Part shown: one piece after another, positions 1 to 8,385 of the stretch | How positions within the stretch are numbered: the stretch's first letter is position 1 | Layout: each line of letters begins with the position of its first letter | NCBI RefSeq assembly: GCF_026340565.1 | Contig: NZ_JAPEPB010000001.1 | Span: forward strand, 6,918,001-6,982,000 | Source of the DNA: Kitasatospora sp. NBC_01287 | GTDB taxonomy: Bacteria; Actinomycetota; Actinomycetes; Streptomycetales; Streptomycetaceae | Reading direction: 5' to 3' | Length of the DNA: 64,000 nucleotides | Position numbers and translations under genes: made by a program | The notes under the pieces: model-generated | Databases searched by the model: none | What the model was told of the DNA's origin: nothing | What the model saw: only the letters and a program-made list of their open reading frames with translations

Positions 1-687
1 GCGGGTGGGGACGCCCTGTTCGGCGACGGCGTGCAGGCGGGTACCCGCGGGTGCCTTCTCCAGGCCGAGGGCGACGAGGCGGGCGGCGTCGGAGCGGTGC
101 ACGGCGGGCCAACGGTTGGTCCCGTCACCGGGGTAGGCGGAGACGCCCTTCTCGCGGGCGACCGCGGCGATGGCCGCGATGAACCCGTGGTCGCGGGCGC
201 CGTGCACGGTGGGCGAGAAGCGCAGGCTCACGCTGTGCACGCCCCGGTCGACGAATTCGAGCGCCAGGTTCTCGCTCCCGCCGCGCGGGGAGTCCGGGCC
301 GTGGGCCGAGGACGGGTCGCTCTCGGTGGCGGGCCTGCCCAGGGCGAGGCCGGCGACGCCCGATGCCAGCAGGAACGGGCGGCCGGTGCCGGCGAGCGTG
401 TCGCCGATGGTCTGGACGGCGGCGCGCTCGGCCGCGCTGGAGACGGCCGGGTTGACGAAGTCGTGCTTGTTCGCGAGATGGATGACGGCCTCGGCGCCCT
501 CGGCGCCGGCCCGGATGCTGTCCAGGTCGTCCAGGTCCCCGCGGCGGACGTGGACGCCCTTCGCCCGCAGGGCCGCGGCGGACGCGTCGGACCTGGCCAG
601 TCCGGTGACCTCATGGCCCTTGGCGAGCAGCTCGTCGACCGTGGCGGAGCCGATCCATCCGGAGGCTCCGGTGACGAAAACGTGCAT
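1..687 (-). CDS. SDR-family NAD(P)-dependent epimerase/reductase (C-terminus off the window)
   Basis: An atypical short-chain dehydrogenase or epimerase that probably reduces or epimerises a small cytoplasmic substrate using NAD(P)H. The N-terminus reads MHVFVTGASGWIGSATVDEL, a Rossmann cofactor motif TGASGWIG at residues 6-13, followed by beta-alpha repeats with GDLDDLDS and VIHLA typical of the family. The frame is open to base 1, so at least 229 residues are present and the end is missing. The ATG at 687 is preceded by an AGGAG-type ribosome binding site. It diverges from a tetR gene across a 131-bp region containing two palindromes, so it is probably the repressor's target. Substrate unknown. 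Confidence 0.85.
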   Translation of the reverse strand, partial: MHVFVTGASGWIGSATVDELLAKGHEVTGLARSDASAAALRAKGVHVRRGDLDDLDSIRAGAEGAEAVIHLANKHDFVNPAVSSAAERAAVQTIGDTLAGTGRPFLLASGVAGLALGRPATESDPSSAHGPDSPRGGSENLALEFVDRGVHSVSLRFSPTVHGARDHGFIAAIAAVAREKGVSAYPGDGTNRWPAVHRSDAARLVALGLEKAPAGTRLHAVAEQGVPTR

Positions 688-753
688 GGTGATCTCCTCC
701 GACACCCCGCGGGCACGCGGGGATTGATCCGAGTGGTTGCCGGTAGCGACTGA

Positions 754-811
754 TGTCAGTCACAGACATAGCGTACTACTTTTTGAAGACAGTCACTGTC
801 ATCGCTACACT
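754..811. promoter_or_regulatory. Divergent promoter with two operator-like palindromes
   Basis: Two inverted repeats share the core CAGTCAC: TGTC-N7-GACA at 754-768 (12 of 15 positions symmetric) and the perfect GACAGTCACTGTC at 788-800, with cores 33 bp apart, about three helical turns. A promoter TTGAAG (783-788), 17-bp spacer, TACACT (806-811) points at the tetR ATG at 819, seven bases downstream, which implies a leaderless transcript. The second palindrome fills the promoter spacer. Autorepression by the TetR and control of the SDR gene is inferred. Confidence 0.6.
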
Positions 812-818
812 TGGCCGC

Positions 819-1409
819 ATGGCGCGTTGGGAACCGGGGGCTCCGGAGCGGTTGCAGAAGGCGGCGCTCGAACTGTTCGCGACCCGCGGCTACGAGCAGA
901 CGACCGCCACCGAGATCGCCCAGTCCGTCGGCCTGACCGAGCGCACCTTCTTCCGCCACTTCAGCGACAAGCGCGAGGTCCTGTTCCACGGGCAGGACGC
1001 GTTCGTCCAGGCGTTCCTCACCGGCGTGGACACCGCGCCGCCCGACGCGTCCCCGATCGAGATCGTCGCCTGCGCCCTGCGGTCGGCGGCGGGCCTGTTC
1101 CCGGACGAGCGCCGGTCCCACTCCCGCACGCGGCAGTCGGTGATCGAGCAGAACCCCGCGCTGCGGGAACGCGAGGCGCACAAGCTCGCCGGCCTCGCCA
1201 CCACCGTCGCCGACGCCCTCCGCGCGCGCGGCGTCGGCGAAGTCGCCGCCACCCTGGCTGCGGAGTCGGGCACCACCGTCTTCGGGATCGCCTTCGCTCA
1301 GTGGATCCGCGAGGGCGAGCGGCGTTCCCTCGCCGACCTCTCGGCGGAGGTGCTCGGCGAACTGCTCACCCTGACCCGCAAGGTGACGGTCCCGCGCACC
1401 ATCGGGTGA
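819..1409 (+). CDS. TetR-family transcriptional regulator
   Basis: 196 residues. The N-terminal TetR helix-turn-helix covers about residues 10-56, with TTATEIAQSVGLTERTFFRHF as the recognition region, followed by a helical ligand-binding domain. An upstream in-frame ATG at 753 exists, but the ATG at 819 fits better: a TACACT -10 box lies seven bases upstream and the protein then begins MARWEPG, as usual for the family. It is divergent from the SDR gene and probably represses it. The inducing ligand is unknown. Confidence 0.9.
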   Translation: MARWEPGAPERLQKAALELFATRGYEQTTATEIAQSVGLTERTFFRHFSDKREVLFHGQDAFVQAFLTGVDTAPPDASPIEIVACALRSAAGLFPDERRSHSRTRQSVIEQNPALREREAHKLAGLATTVADALRARGVGEVAATLAAESGTTVFGIAFAQWIREGERRSLADLSAEVLGELLTLTRKVTVPRTIG

Positions 1410-1702
1410 CGGCACGGCGGCCTCGGCGCGCGGCGTGCGCGTGAAGTGCCCGACGTTCCGCCGAGTTGACGTTCCGCCGAGTTGGCCCGTGCCGGGGCCG
1501 ACCCGGAGACTCGCGTAACTCCGAACGGGTGGACCTGCTGCTGTCCGGACATGCTGACCCGCGAGGTCGGGGACGCGATGGTGACGGTGTCGTGGGAGGC
1601 GCGGGCACGTTGGTGGTACCCCGTGCCGGCCTCCTCCCCTGGACGGCCTACAGCCCGGGGTGTCGCGTTCCGGGCGCCAACTGCGTGCGCACATCATGCG
1701 AC
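1410..1702. other. 293-bp gap with a tandem repeat; possible gene remnant
   Basis: No convincing complete gene. A 16-bp unit, gacgttccgccgagtt, is repeated exactly twice at 1452-1483. A plus-strand reading frame at 1482-1706 has coding-like stretches (GWTCCCPDML, VTVSWEARARWW) but no ribosome binding site and no family I recognise, so it may be a remnant of a lost gene. Confidence 0.3.
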
Positions 1703-2917
1703 ATGATCCGCAACCGGACCGCGCTGTTCTGCGCCGCCACCGCCCTGCTCGCCGCCGCCACCGTCCCTGGCACCGCGGCCGCCGTCACCACCCTCGCCCC
1801 GCGCGAGGTCCAGCCCTGCGTCCGCTCGCCGCACCCCGTCGATGGCCCGGGCAGCCGGGTGCTGGAGACGGTGCGGCAGGCGAAGAAGGACCTCGACCTC
1901 AAATCCGTGCTGGTGCGCGTCACCGTGGACGGCCACGAGCTGGTCACCGACGCCTTCGGCGAGTCGATGACGGGCGTGCCCGCCGAGCCGGGCATGCACT
2001 TCCGAGCGGGCTCGATGGCCTTCCCCTTCATGACCAACGCGCTGCTCCAGCTGGTCGAGGAGGGCAAGGTGGGGCTCGACGACCCGATCGCCCGCTGGCT
2101 GCCCGACGCGCCGCACGCCGACCGGATCACCCTGCGGATGCTCGGCGCCACCACCTCGGGCCTGCACGACTACGTCACCGACCCGGACTTCCAGGCCCAA
2201 CTGGAGGCCGAGCCGTTCCGCCACTGGACGCCCGAGGAACTGGTCGGAATCGCCGCCGGCCACCCGCTCTGGTACAAGCCCGGCACCAACTGGAGCTACT
2301 CGCACGCCAACTTCGTGCTCCTCGGCGCGGCTCTGGAGAAGATCACCGGCACCCGGCTCGACCAGTTGCTGGAGCAACGCGTCACGGGCCCGCTCGGCCT
2401 GCGCGACACCCAGAACAACTTCACCCCGGACATCCCCGGCCCCGTCCTGCACGCGTTCACCTCCGAACGCGGCACGTACGAGGAGTCGACCTTCTGGAAC
2501 CCGTCCTGGACCACCGGCCCCGGCGCCGTGATCACCACCCACATCTGCGACCTGGCACGCTCGGCCGAGGCCATCGGCACCGGGAAGCTGCTCTCGCCGA
2601 GCAGCTTCCGGACCCAGCTCGACCCCGGCACGGTCGGTCTCGGCGGGCCTACGGACAAGTGCCCGCCGACCGCCTGCCTGCCCGACTTCAACACCGAGTC
2701 GAACCACTTCGGGCTCGGTCTGATCGTCGCCAACGACTGGATCGTGGAGAACCCGTCGTTCTCCGGCTACGCGGCGATCGAGGCCTACTACCCCGAGCAG
2801 CGGGTGGCGATCGCGGTGGCCACCACCGAGAACTGCGACACCCCGGACGGGAACACGGCCGAGGTCATCGCCAAGCAGGTCTCGGCGGTGCTGGTGCCCG
2901 ACCACCCGCTGAAGTAG
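1703..2917 (+). CDS. Secreted beta-lactamase/DD-peptidase-fold protein with degenerate catalytic motifs
   Basis: 404 residues with the class C beta-lactamase / R61 DD-peptidase fold: an N-terminal signal peptide (about 1-27), then the RAGSMAF region where the family's SxxK motif sits, NWSYSHANFVLLG around 199-201 where YxN sits, and a C-terminal beta-strand region with SGYAAIEAYYP. The serine (S104) is present, but the position of the general-base lysine is F107, the Tyr motif reads YSH, and no clear KTG/HxG box is visible. It may therefore be a non-hydrolytic binding protein or a family variant. The start is the ATG at 1703; the longer frame upstream lacks coding character. Convergent with the next gene over a strong hairpin. 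Confidence 0.8.
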   Translation: MIRNRTALFCAATALLAAATVPGTAAAVTTLAPREVQPCVRSPHPVDGPGSRVLETVRQAKKDLDLKSVLVRVTVDGHELVTDAFGESMTGVPAEPGMHFRAGSMAFPFMTNALLQLVEEGKVGLDDPIARWLPDAPHADRITLRMLGATTSGLHDYVTDPDFQAQLEAEPFRHWTPEELVGIAAGHPLWYKPGTNWSYSHANFVLLGAALEKITGTRLDQLLEQRVTGPLGLRDTQNNFTPDIPGPVLHAFTSERGTYEESTFWNPSWTTGPGAVITTHICDLARSAEAIGTGKLLSPSSFRTQLDPGTVGLGGPTDKCPPTACLPDFNTESNHFGLGLIVANDWIVENPSFSGYAAIEAYYPEQRVAIAVATTENCDTPDGNTAEVIAKQVSAVLVPDHPLK

Positions 2918-2940
2918 CGCTGTGCGGTCCCGGCGCCGGG

Positions 2941-2968
2941 CACACCGTCAGCCCACGCTGACGGTGTG
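2941..2968. terminator. Bidirectional terminator hairpin
   Basis: A perfect 11-bp stem, CACACCGTCAG / CTGACGGTGTG, with a 6-base loop, lies between two convergent genes. The stop codon of the minus-strand regulator (2948-2950) is inside the left arm. Confidence 0.8.
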
Positions 2969-3799
2969 CCCCAGCAGCCGCATCCGCTGGTCGCTCTCCT
3001 CGTCGCTCGGGGTGAGCACCAGCAGCTGCAGCTCGTCCGGTGCGCGCAGGGTCAACTGTTCGATCCGCAGCAGGCCGACCGCCTCGTGTCGCAGTTCTTT
3101 GACCGGGGCGTTGGAGCGGTCCTGCACCTGGTGCTCGTCCAGCCAGCGGTTCGCCTGCGGGTAGTGGTCCCGCAGCCGGTGGATGAGCTCGGCCAGCTGT
3201 CGCCCGCCGGCGGTGCCGTTGCCGCCGAGCTGGGCGTAGTCGGCACGCAGTTGGGCCAGCAGGCGGCGGGCGTGCCGCTCCCAGTCCACCGTGCGCTCGC
3301 GGGCGGGGCGGTGGGCGAACATGATCCAGGCGATGTTGCGGTCCTCCGGCTCCCAGCGCGAGAAGTCGAAGAGGGCCTCGGCCTCGGAGTTCCAGGCGCG
3401 GACGTCCCAGCCGCCGTCGATCAGGAAGGCGGGCCACGGCGACTGCGCGCGCACCAGGCGGACCAGGGCGGCGGGCGGTTCGGCGGGCGCGATGGTGCCG
3501 CGCGGGACGGGCCGGCTGCCGGCCAGCCGGAAGAGGTAGTCGGTCTCGGCCGGGCTGAGCCGCAGCGTGCGGGCCAGGCTGCCGAGCACCTCGGGGGAGG
3601 GGTTGATGTCGCGCCCCTGCTCCAGCCAGGTGTACCAGGTGACCCCGACCCCGGCGAGCACCGCCAACTCCTCGCGCCGCAGCCCCGGTGTGCGCCGCCG
3701 CAGGCCCGGTGCCATGCCGACCTCGGCGGGGGTCAGGCGGGCTCTGCGGGTGCGCAGGAAGTTCGCGAGCGCGTCACGTCGCATCTGATGCTGCGTCAT
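2948..3799 (-). CDS. XRE-family regulator with MmyB-like ligand domain
   Basis: 283 residues. An N-terminal helix-turn-helix (about 10-80) contains LRREELAVLAGVGVTWYTWLEQ, the usual signature of this actinobacterial group, followed by a MmyB-like PAS-type domain with FLIDGGWDVRAWN and an acidic-aromatic tail. Related proteins often regulate a neighbouring reductase or antibiotic gene. Here it starts 22 bp after the stop of a MarR gene on the same strand, so the two may be co-transcribed. The effector is unknown. Confidence 0.88.
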   Translation of the reverse strand: MTQHQMRRDALANFLRTRRARLTPAEVGMAPGLRRRTPGLRREELAVLAGVGVTWYTWLEQGRDINPSPEVLGSLARTLRLSPAETDYLFRLAGSRPVPRGTIAPAEPPAALVRLVRAQSPWPAFLIDGGWDVRAWNSEAEALFDFSRWEPEDRNIAWIMFAHRPARERTVDWERHARRLLAQLRADYAQLGGNGTAGGRQLAELIHRLRDHYPQANRWLDEHQVQDRSNAPVKELRHEAVGLLRIEQLTLRAPDELQLLVLTPSDEESDQRMRLLGHTVSVG

Positions 3800-3821
3800 A
3801 TCTGTTCCCCCCGTTGATCTT

Positions 3822-4283
3822 TCACTCGCAGGATGAGGAGTGGCTGTCGAAGCTGGTGTCCACCCGGCGCAGCAGCGCGTGCAGTTGGGCGACCTCGTCG
3901 GCGTCCAGGTCGGCGAAGGCCTCGCGCTCGACGGCGCCGACCGCCGCCTCGACGGTGGCCGCGGCGGCGAGCCCGGCCGGGGTGATCGCCACCAGGTGGC
4001 GGCGCCGGTCGGCCGGGTCGCGGCGGCGCTCGGCCAGGGCGTCGCGCTCCAGGTCGTTGAGGATCGCGACCAGGGTGCTCGGGTCCACGGTGAGTGCCTC
4101 GATCAGCGCCTGCTGGCTGACCGTGCCGGTGTCGGCCAGCCGCAGCAGCAGCGCGCCGTGCCGGGGGCCGAGCCCGCTGACCGCCAGTGCCTCGCGCAGC
4201 CGCAGCTTCATCAGCCGGCCGTGCCGGGCGAGTAGGAAGCTCAGCCGGTCGGTGGCGGTGGCGCGGGCGGCGGCGGAGGTCAT
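3822..4283 (-). CDS. MarR-family regulator
   Basis: 153 residues with a winged-helix core: LGPRHGALLLRLADTG, the recognition-helix segment QQALIEALTVDPSTLVAIL, and the wing DPADRRRHLVAITPAG near residue 90. The ATG at 4283 is followed by MTSAAARATATDRLSF. It diverges from a DHA2 drug exporter and is probably its phenolic- or drug-responsive repressor; a 12-bp palindrome lies between them. The MmyB-like regulator follows 22 bp downstream. Confidence 0.88.
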   Translation of the reverse strand: MTSAAARATATDRLSFLLARHGRLMKLRLREALAVSGLGPRHGALLLRLADTGTVSQQALIEALTVDPSTLVAILNDLERDALAERRRDPADRRRHLVAITPAGLAAAATVEAAVGAVEREAFADLDADEVAQLHALLRRVDTSFDSHSSSCE

Positions 4284-4328
4284 GCCGCCATCGTATCGCC
4301 GCCGGGGAAACGGTGGATGTTCGGAAAC

Positions 4329-4340
4329 CGTTCGCGAACG
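4329..4340. promoter_or_regulatory. Palindrome CGTTCGCGAACG, candidate MarR operator
   Basis: A perfect 12-bp palindrome, 45 bp upstream of the marR start. A TACGCT hexamer at about 4352-4357 could be the -10 box for the exporter, which would place this palindrome in its upstream promoter. Binding is inferred from position only. Confidence 0.4.
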
Positions 4341-4397
4341 CCAACGAATGGGTACGCTGGAGGACGGCCGCGAGCGATCGCCGCCCGCCGTGGTGGC

Positions 4398-4502
4398 GAT
4401 GAAGAGTGCGGCGATGAACAGCGCTGCGATGAACAGCGCTGCGGTGAACAGCGTTGCGATGAACAGCGTTGCGATGAAGAGTGCGGCGATGAGGTGCGGC
4501 GA
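4398..4502 (+). repeat. Seven 15-bp tandem repeats in the exporter 5' region
   Basis: The unit is close to gatgaacagcgctgc. Copies start at 4398, 4413, 4428, 4443, 4458, 4473 and 4488; the second and third are identical and the last has decayed. The frame is open and would encode a 35-residue peptide (ATG 4399, stop 4504-4506) of pentapeptides M-N/K-S-A/V-A, every copy beginning with ATG or GTG. The array ends 66 bp before the exporter start. It could be a leader peptide, a spacing element or a slipped-strand expansion. Confidence 0.75.
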
Positions 4503-4568
4503 ATGATCAATGGCGCCGACGAACGATCGCCCCTGACCGACCGGCCCTGAACCCGAGGGAGTGTGTCG

Positions 4569-6140
4569 ATGACCGGCACCGAGGCCGTCCCCACCGAGAC
4601 CGACCACCAGCCGACCCCCAGCCGCCGGACCGTCCACCTCGCGATGGCCGGGCTGATGCTCGGCATGCTGATGGCGATGCTCGACAACCTGATCGTCAGC
4701 ACCGCCCTGCCCACCATCGTCGGCGACCTGGGCGGCCTGGCCCGGCTCTCCTGGGTGGTCACCGCCTACGCGCTCGGTGCCGCCGTCACCACCCCGTTCT
4801 GGGGCAAGCTCGGCGACCTGCACGGCCGCAAGATCATGTTCATGGCCGCGATCGTGCTCTTCCTGATCGGCTCCGCGCTGGCCGGGCTCTCCCAGGGCAT
4901 GAACCAGCTGATCGGCTTCCGCGCCGTGCAGGGCCTGGGCGCGGGCGGCCTGATGGTCGGCGCGATGGCCACCCTCGGCGACCTGGTGCCGCCGCGCGAG
5001 CGGGGACGCTACATGGGCCTCATCGGCGGCATGATGCCGATCGCCTTCGTCGGCGGCCCGCTGCTCGGCGGCTTCCTCACCCAGCACCTCAGCTGGCGCT
5101 GGTGCTTCTACGTCAACGTGCCGCTCGGCGTGGTGGCACTGCTGGTCACCGGCCTGGGCATGAAGCTGCCGCGCCGCCGGCTGCGGGCCCGGCTCGACTA
5201 CCTGGGCGGCGCGCTGCTCACCGTCGGCGTGGTCGCCGTGACGCTGGTGGCCAGTTGGGGCGGCGGGCAGTACCCGTGGGCCTCGGCGCCGATCCTGCTG
5301 CTGAGCTGCCTGGCGGCGCTGGCCCTGGGCGCGTTCGTCCTCTCGCAGCACAGGGTGCCCGAGCCGATCCTGCCGCCGCACATGTTCCGCGACCGCAACT
5401 TCACCGTGGCGCAGGTGCTCAGCTTCCTGGTCGGCGCGGCGATGTTCGGCGCGGTCAACTTCCTGCCGCAGTACATGCAGTACGTGCAGGGCGCCTCGCC
5501 CACCGCGAGCGGGCTGCTGCTCCTTCCGCTGATGTTCGGCATGCTGGCCGTGATGCTGACGGCGGGTCAGATCACCAGTCGCACCGGGCGGTACCGGGTC
5601 TTCGTGATCACCGGCGGCGCGGTGCTGACCGCCGGGATGCTGGTGCTGCTGCTCCTGCGGGTGGACACCGCGCTGCTGGTGGCCTCGCTGCTCACGGTGG
5701 TGGTCGGCCTCGGGATGGGCTTCCTGATGCAGAACACCATGCTGATCACCCAGAACAGCGTGGAACTGCGCGACATGGGCGCGGCCAGTGGGGCGGTCAC
5801 GCTCTTCCGCACCATCGGCGGCTCGCTGGGCATCGCGCTGCTCGGCTCGCTCTACACGCGTGGGCTCGACCACCGGTTGGCGGCGCGGCTGGGCGCGGCC
5901 CAGGGGCACGCGTTGATCTCGGCGCACGTGCCGCCGTCCGCCGTGCGGGCGCTGCCCGGCCCGGCGCGGGAGGCGTTCGAGGCGGCGGTGGTCTCCGGGG
6001 TGCACGAGGTGTTCCTGGGCGGGGCGCTGCTGGCGGCGGTGGCGTTCGCGGTCAGCTGGCTGATCCGCGAGGTGCCGCTGCGCGGGTCGGTGCCGGGTTC
6101 GGCGCCCGCTGAGCGAGCCGGGTCGGTGGCCGCTGAGTAG
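4569..6140 (+). CDS. DHA2 (EmrB/QacA-type) 14-helix drug exporter
   Basis: 523 residues. A major facilitator proton antiporter expected to pump drugs or lipophilic compounds across the inner membrane. Motif D1 is visible as LDNLIVSTALPTI in helix 1, motif A as GKLGDLHGRK between helices 2 and 3, and motif C as GGPLLGGFLTQHLSWRW in helix 5; length and helix spacing fit the 14-helix group. The ATG at 4569 follows a GAGGGAG ribosome binding site with 8-base spacing, which rules out the GTG at 4563. It is controlled in all likelihood by the divergent MarR gene. Confidence 0.9.
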   Translation: MTGTEAVPTETDHQPTPSRRTVHLAMAGLMLGMLMAMLDNLIVSTALPTIVGDLGGLARLSWVVTAYALGAAVTTPFWGKLGDLHGRKIMFMAAIVLFLIGSALAGLSQGMNQLIGFRAVQGLGAGGLMVGAMATLGDLVPPRERGRYMGLIGGMMPIAFVGGPLLGGFLTQHLSWRWCFYVNVPLGVVALLVTGLGMKLPRRRLRARLDYLGGALLTVGVVAVTLVASWGGGQYPWASAPILLLSCLAALALGAFVLSQHRVPEPILPPHMFRDRNFTVAQVLSFLVGAAMFGAVNFLPQYMQYVQGASPTASGLLLLPLMFGMLAVMLTAGQITSRTGRYRVFVITGGAVLTAGMLVLLLLRVDTALLVASLLTVVVGLGMGFLMQNTMLITQNSVELRDMGAASGAVTLFRTIGGSLGIALLGSLYTRGLDHRLAARLGAAQGHALISAHVPPSAVRALPGPAREAFEAAVVSGVHEVFLGGALLAAVAFAVSWLIREVPLRGSVPGSAPAERAGSVAAE

Positions 6141-6235
6141 TAGCGCCGCTACCAGTATCGCCACGCACTGCTGGCGGCGGTGCGGGGGCGGGAGGCTGAG
6201 GGCAGTCGAGAACACGTGAGTTGAGGGGACGAACA

Positions 6236-7222
6236 ATGACTGCCCGTCGAATGGTTCTGGCCGCCCTGCTGGCCGCCGCAGCGACGGCCGCCGTCGCGGC
6301 GGCTCCGATGGCCGAGGCCGCCACCCCGGTGGTGGTGCGCGGTTCGGGTGCCGGCGTGCACCCCGAGAGTGTGAGTTGGGACGCGGCGCACCACCGCTTC
6401 GTGGTCAGCGGGCTGCGGCACGGCACGGTGAGCACGGTGGGGCCCGACGGCGTGGCGCACACGCTGGTCGACGACCCGTCGGTGCTGGTCTCGGTGACCG
6501 GCATCAAGGTGGACGACGCCCGCAACCGGGTGCTGGTCTGCGACGCCGACCCCGGCGTGGGTGTGCGCAGCGGCCCGGCCACGGTGAAGCAGCTGGCCGG
6601 GCTGGGGAGTTACGACCTGCGGACCGGCAAGCGGCTGTGGTACGTCGACCTGGCGGCGGTGGCCGCTGACGGCGGCCCGCACTTCGCCAACGACGTCGTC
6701 TTCGACCAGGACGGCACGGCGTACGTGACCGACTCGTTCGCGCCGATCGTCTACCGGGTGACCGCCGACGGGCACGCCTCGGTCTTCGTCCGGGATGACC
6801 GACTGGCCGCGCCGCAGGGCCAGTTCGGTCTGAACGGCATCGTGCTGACCGGCGGTCGCCTGGTGCTGGGCAACTACGCCACCGGTTCCGTCTGGGAGGT
6901 GCCGGTGAACCACCCCACCGACGTGCGCGAGGTGGTCTCCGACCCCCGGCTGACCGGCCTGGACGGCCTGGTGGCGGACGGGCGCGGCCAGATCGAGGGC
7001 GTCACCAACACCCTGGGCGGCGGTGGCGCGGACCAGGTGGTGCGGCTGCGCTCGGGTGACGGGTGGCACACGGCCTCGGTCGTGGTCCGCCCGTCGGCCG
7101 ACCCGGGCCCGACCGGGGTGACCCGGGGCCCGGGCGGCGCGGTCTTCACGCTGTCGGGGGAGCTGGGCCCGCTGTTCGCCACCGGGACGACCAGCGACGC
7201 GTTCACGCTGCGCCGGGTGTGA
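6236..7222 (+). CDS. Secreted SMP-30/gluconolactonase-like beta-propeller protein
   Basis: 328 residues beginning with a signal peptide (MTARRMVLAALLAAAATAAV, Ala-rich to about residue 31). The mature part has repeated beta-propeller blades: HPESVSWDAAHHRFVVSGL, GIKVDDARNRVLVCDAD, HFANDVVFDQDGTAYVTDSF and FGLNGIVLTGGRLVLGNY. The NDVVFD and GLDGL positions resemble the metal-binding Asn/Asp positions of SMP-30-type lactonases. Substrate unknown; extracytoplasmic. The start is the ATG at 6236 after a GAGGGG site. Confidence 0.78.
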   Translation: MTARRMVLAALLAAAATAAVAAAPMAEAATPVVVRGSGAGVHPESVSWDAAHHRFVVSGLRHGTVSTVGPDGVAHTLVDDPSVLVSVTGIKVDDARNRVLVCDADPGVGVRSGPATVKQLAGLGSYDLRTGKRLWYVDLAAVAADGGPHFANDVVFDQDGTAYVTDSFAPIVYRVTADGHASVFVRDDRLAAPQGQFGLNGIVLTGGRLVLGNYATGSVWEVPVNHPTDVREVVSDPRLTGLDGLVADGRGQIEGVTNTLGGGGADQVVRLRSGDGWHTASVVVRPSADPGPTGVTRGPGGAVFTLSGELGPLFATGTTSDAFTLRRV

Positions 7223-7254
7223 GGCGCCCGGTGTGAGGCGCCCGGTGTGAGGCG
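7217..7254 (+). repeat. 14-bp tandem repeat over a stop codon
   Basis: The unit gtgtgaggcgcccg occurs twice exactly and once partially (7217-7230, 7231-7244, 7245-7254). The first copy contains the TGA of the SMP-30-like gene. Further ggtcgggcatg-like repeats follow to about 7310. This looks like replication slippage in the 3' region of two convergent genes. Confidence 0.7.
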
Positions 7255-7313
7255 GCTCGGGCATGGGTCGGGTCGGGCATGGGGCGGGTCGGGCGCTCGG
7301 GGTCGGGCCCGCC

Positions 7314-8228
7314 TCAGAGTTCCTTGGTCAGCCGGAACTGCCGGGCGTACGGGGTGTAGCCGAGGCGGTTGTTGACGGCCAGCATCGGGAGGTTCTCGGC
7401 GTCGTTGTTGGTGAACGCCTCGGTCAACCCGGCCGCCTTGGCCCGGTGCAGCGAGGCCAGCTTGGCCAACTTGGCCAGGCCGCGCCCGCGGTACCGGGGA
7501 CGGGTGGAGGTGCCCGCCGACCAGTAGCGGGTGCCACCGTCGCTCTGCACGGTGGTGAGCGCGGCCGGCTCGCCGTCGGCCAGCACCACGATGGTCAACT
7601 CCCGCTGCTGGTCGGGGCGGGACCAGGTCATGTCGTACCAGACCCCGTAGTCGAGCGTGTCCAGCTCCAGGTCGCCCGGCTCGTCGAGCAGGCCCTCCTC
7701 GTCGAGCAGGTAGATCGGGCGGGGGTCGTCCAGGTAGTCGGCCCCGGTGCGCAGTTGGACGCCCGGCGGCAGGGCGGGCACCGGCGGCAGCTCACCGGTC
7801 AGGTCGAGCCGCGCGATCTGCGAGGCCCGGCCGGCCCGGTAGCCGTAGCGCCCGGTGACGGCGAGGGAGGCCTCGTCCTCGTCGCCCCAGCCGTGCAGGT
7901 GGGTGGCGCCCAGCCCGCGCAGGTACTCCTCGCCCGCCGCCAGCAGCGCGCCGCCCGCGCCCTTGCCCCGGTACTCGGGCAGCACCGAGACGTTCAGCTC
8001 GGCCTGGTTCGGGGTGCCGGCGTTGGGGATCAGGCTGCACCGGGCCGAGCCCACCACCACACCGTCCAGTTCGGCCAGCAGCAGCCGGTAGCGCAGGTCG
8101 GCCGGCACGATCTTCACCTGCCAGGCCACCACCTCCGCCGTGGTCATCAGGTAGGGCCGTCCGGCCTGGTAGCAGGCGGCGGCCGCGGCGGCGTCGGCCG
8201 CGGTGAAGTCACGGATCTGAAGGGTCAT
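7314..8228 (-). CDS. Tandem-domain GNAT acetyltransferase
   Basis: 304 residues holding two GNAT folds. The first has the acetyl-CoA motif VLPEYRGKGAGGALLAAGEE near residue 95, the second TRPRYRGRGLAKLAKLASLH near 247, ending AVNNRLGYTPYARQF. Such double GNATs resemble mycothiol synthase in layout but lack enough specific signature for me to call MshD. The start is MTLQIRDF (ATG 8228), where the family domain begins; the in-frame ATG 12 codons upstream is less likely. Confidence 0.82.
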   Translation of the reverse strand: MTLQIRDFTAADAAAAAACYQAGRPYLMTTAEVVAWQVKIVPADLRYRLLLAELDGVVVGSARCSLIPNAGTPNQAELNVSVLPEYRGKGAGGALLAAGEEYLRGLGATHLHGWGDEDEASLAVTGRYGYRAGRASQIARLDLTGELPPVPALPPGVQLRTGADYLDDPRPIYLLDEEGLLDEPGDLELDTLDYGVWYDMTWSRPDQQRELTIVVLADGEPAALTTVQSDGGTRYWSAGTSTRPRYRGRGLAKLAKLASLHRAKAAGLTEAFTNNDAENLPMLAVNNRLGYTPYARQFRLTKEL

Positions 8229-8385
8229 CGCACGAACCTTAGTGAGGGCGGTCGCTGTTGTCACTGGTTCGCCGGGCAGCGCGGGTGGGCCCTAGGATCA
8301 GGGGATTCGGCTGGTGGGGCGGTACGGCGGCGCGGGCGCCACGGTGGCGGGTCGGTGGGCCGGCGTCCCGGTACGGGGGAGTGGC

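Noticed and set aside
4398-4502. Possible CRISPR-like array
   Set aside because: The 15-bp units are directly adjacent with no spacers; this is a tandem repeat.
3822-6236. 804-aa minus-strand open frame over the exporter
   Set aside because: Only its first-read-last part (3822-4283, MarR) is real. The rest is the antisense of the DHA2 gene, rich in His/Gln/Arg, as expected from reversed GC-rich coding DNA.
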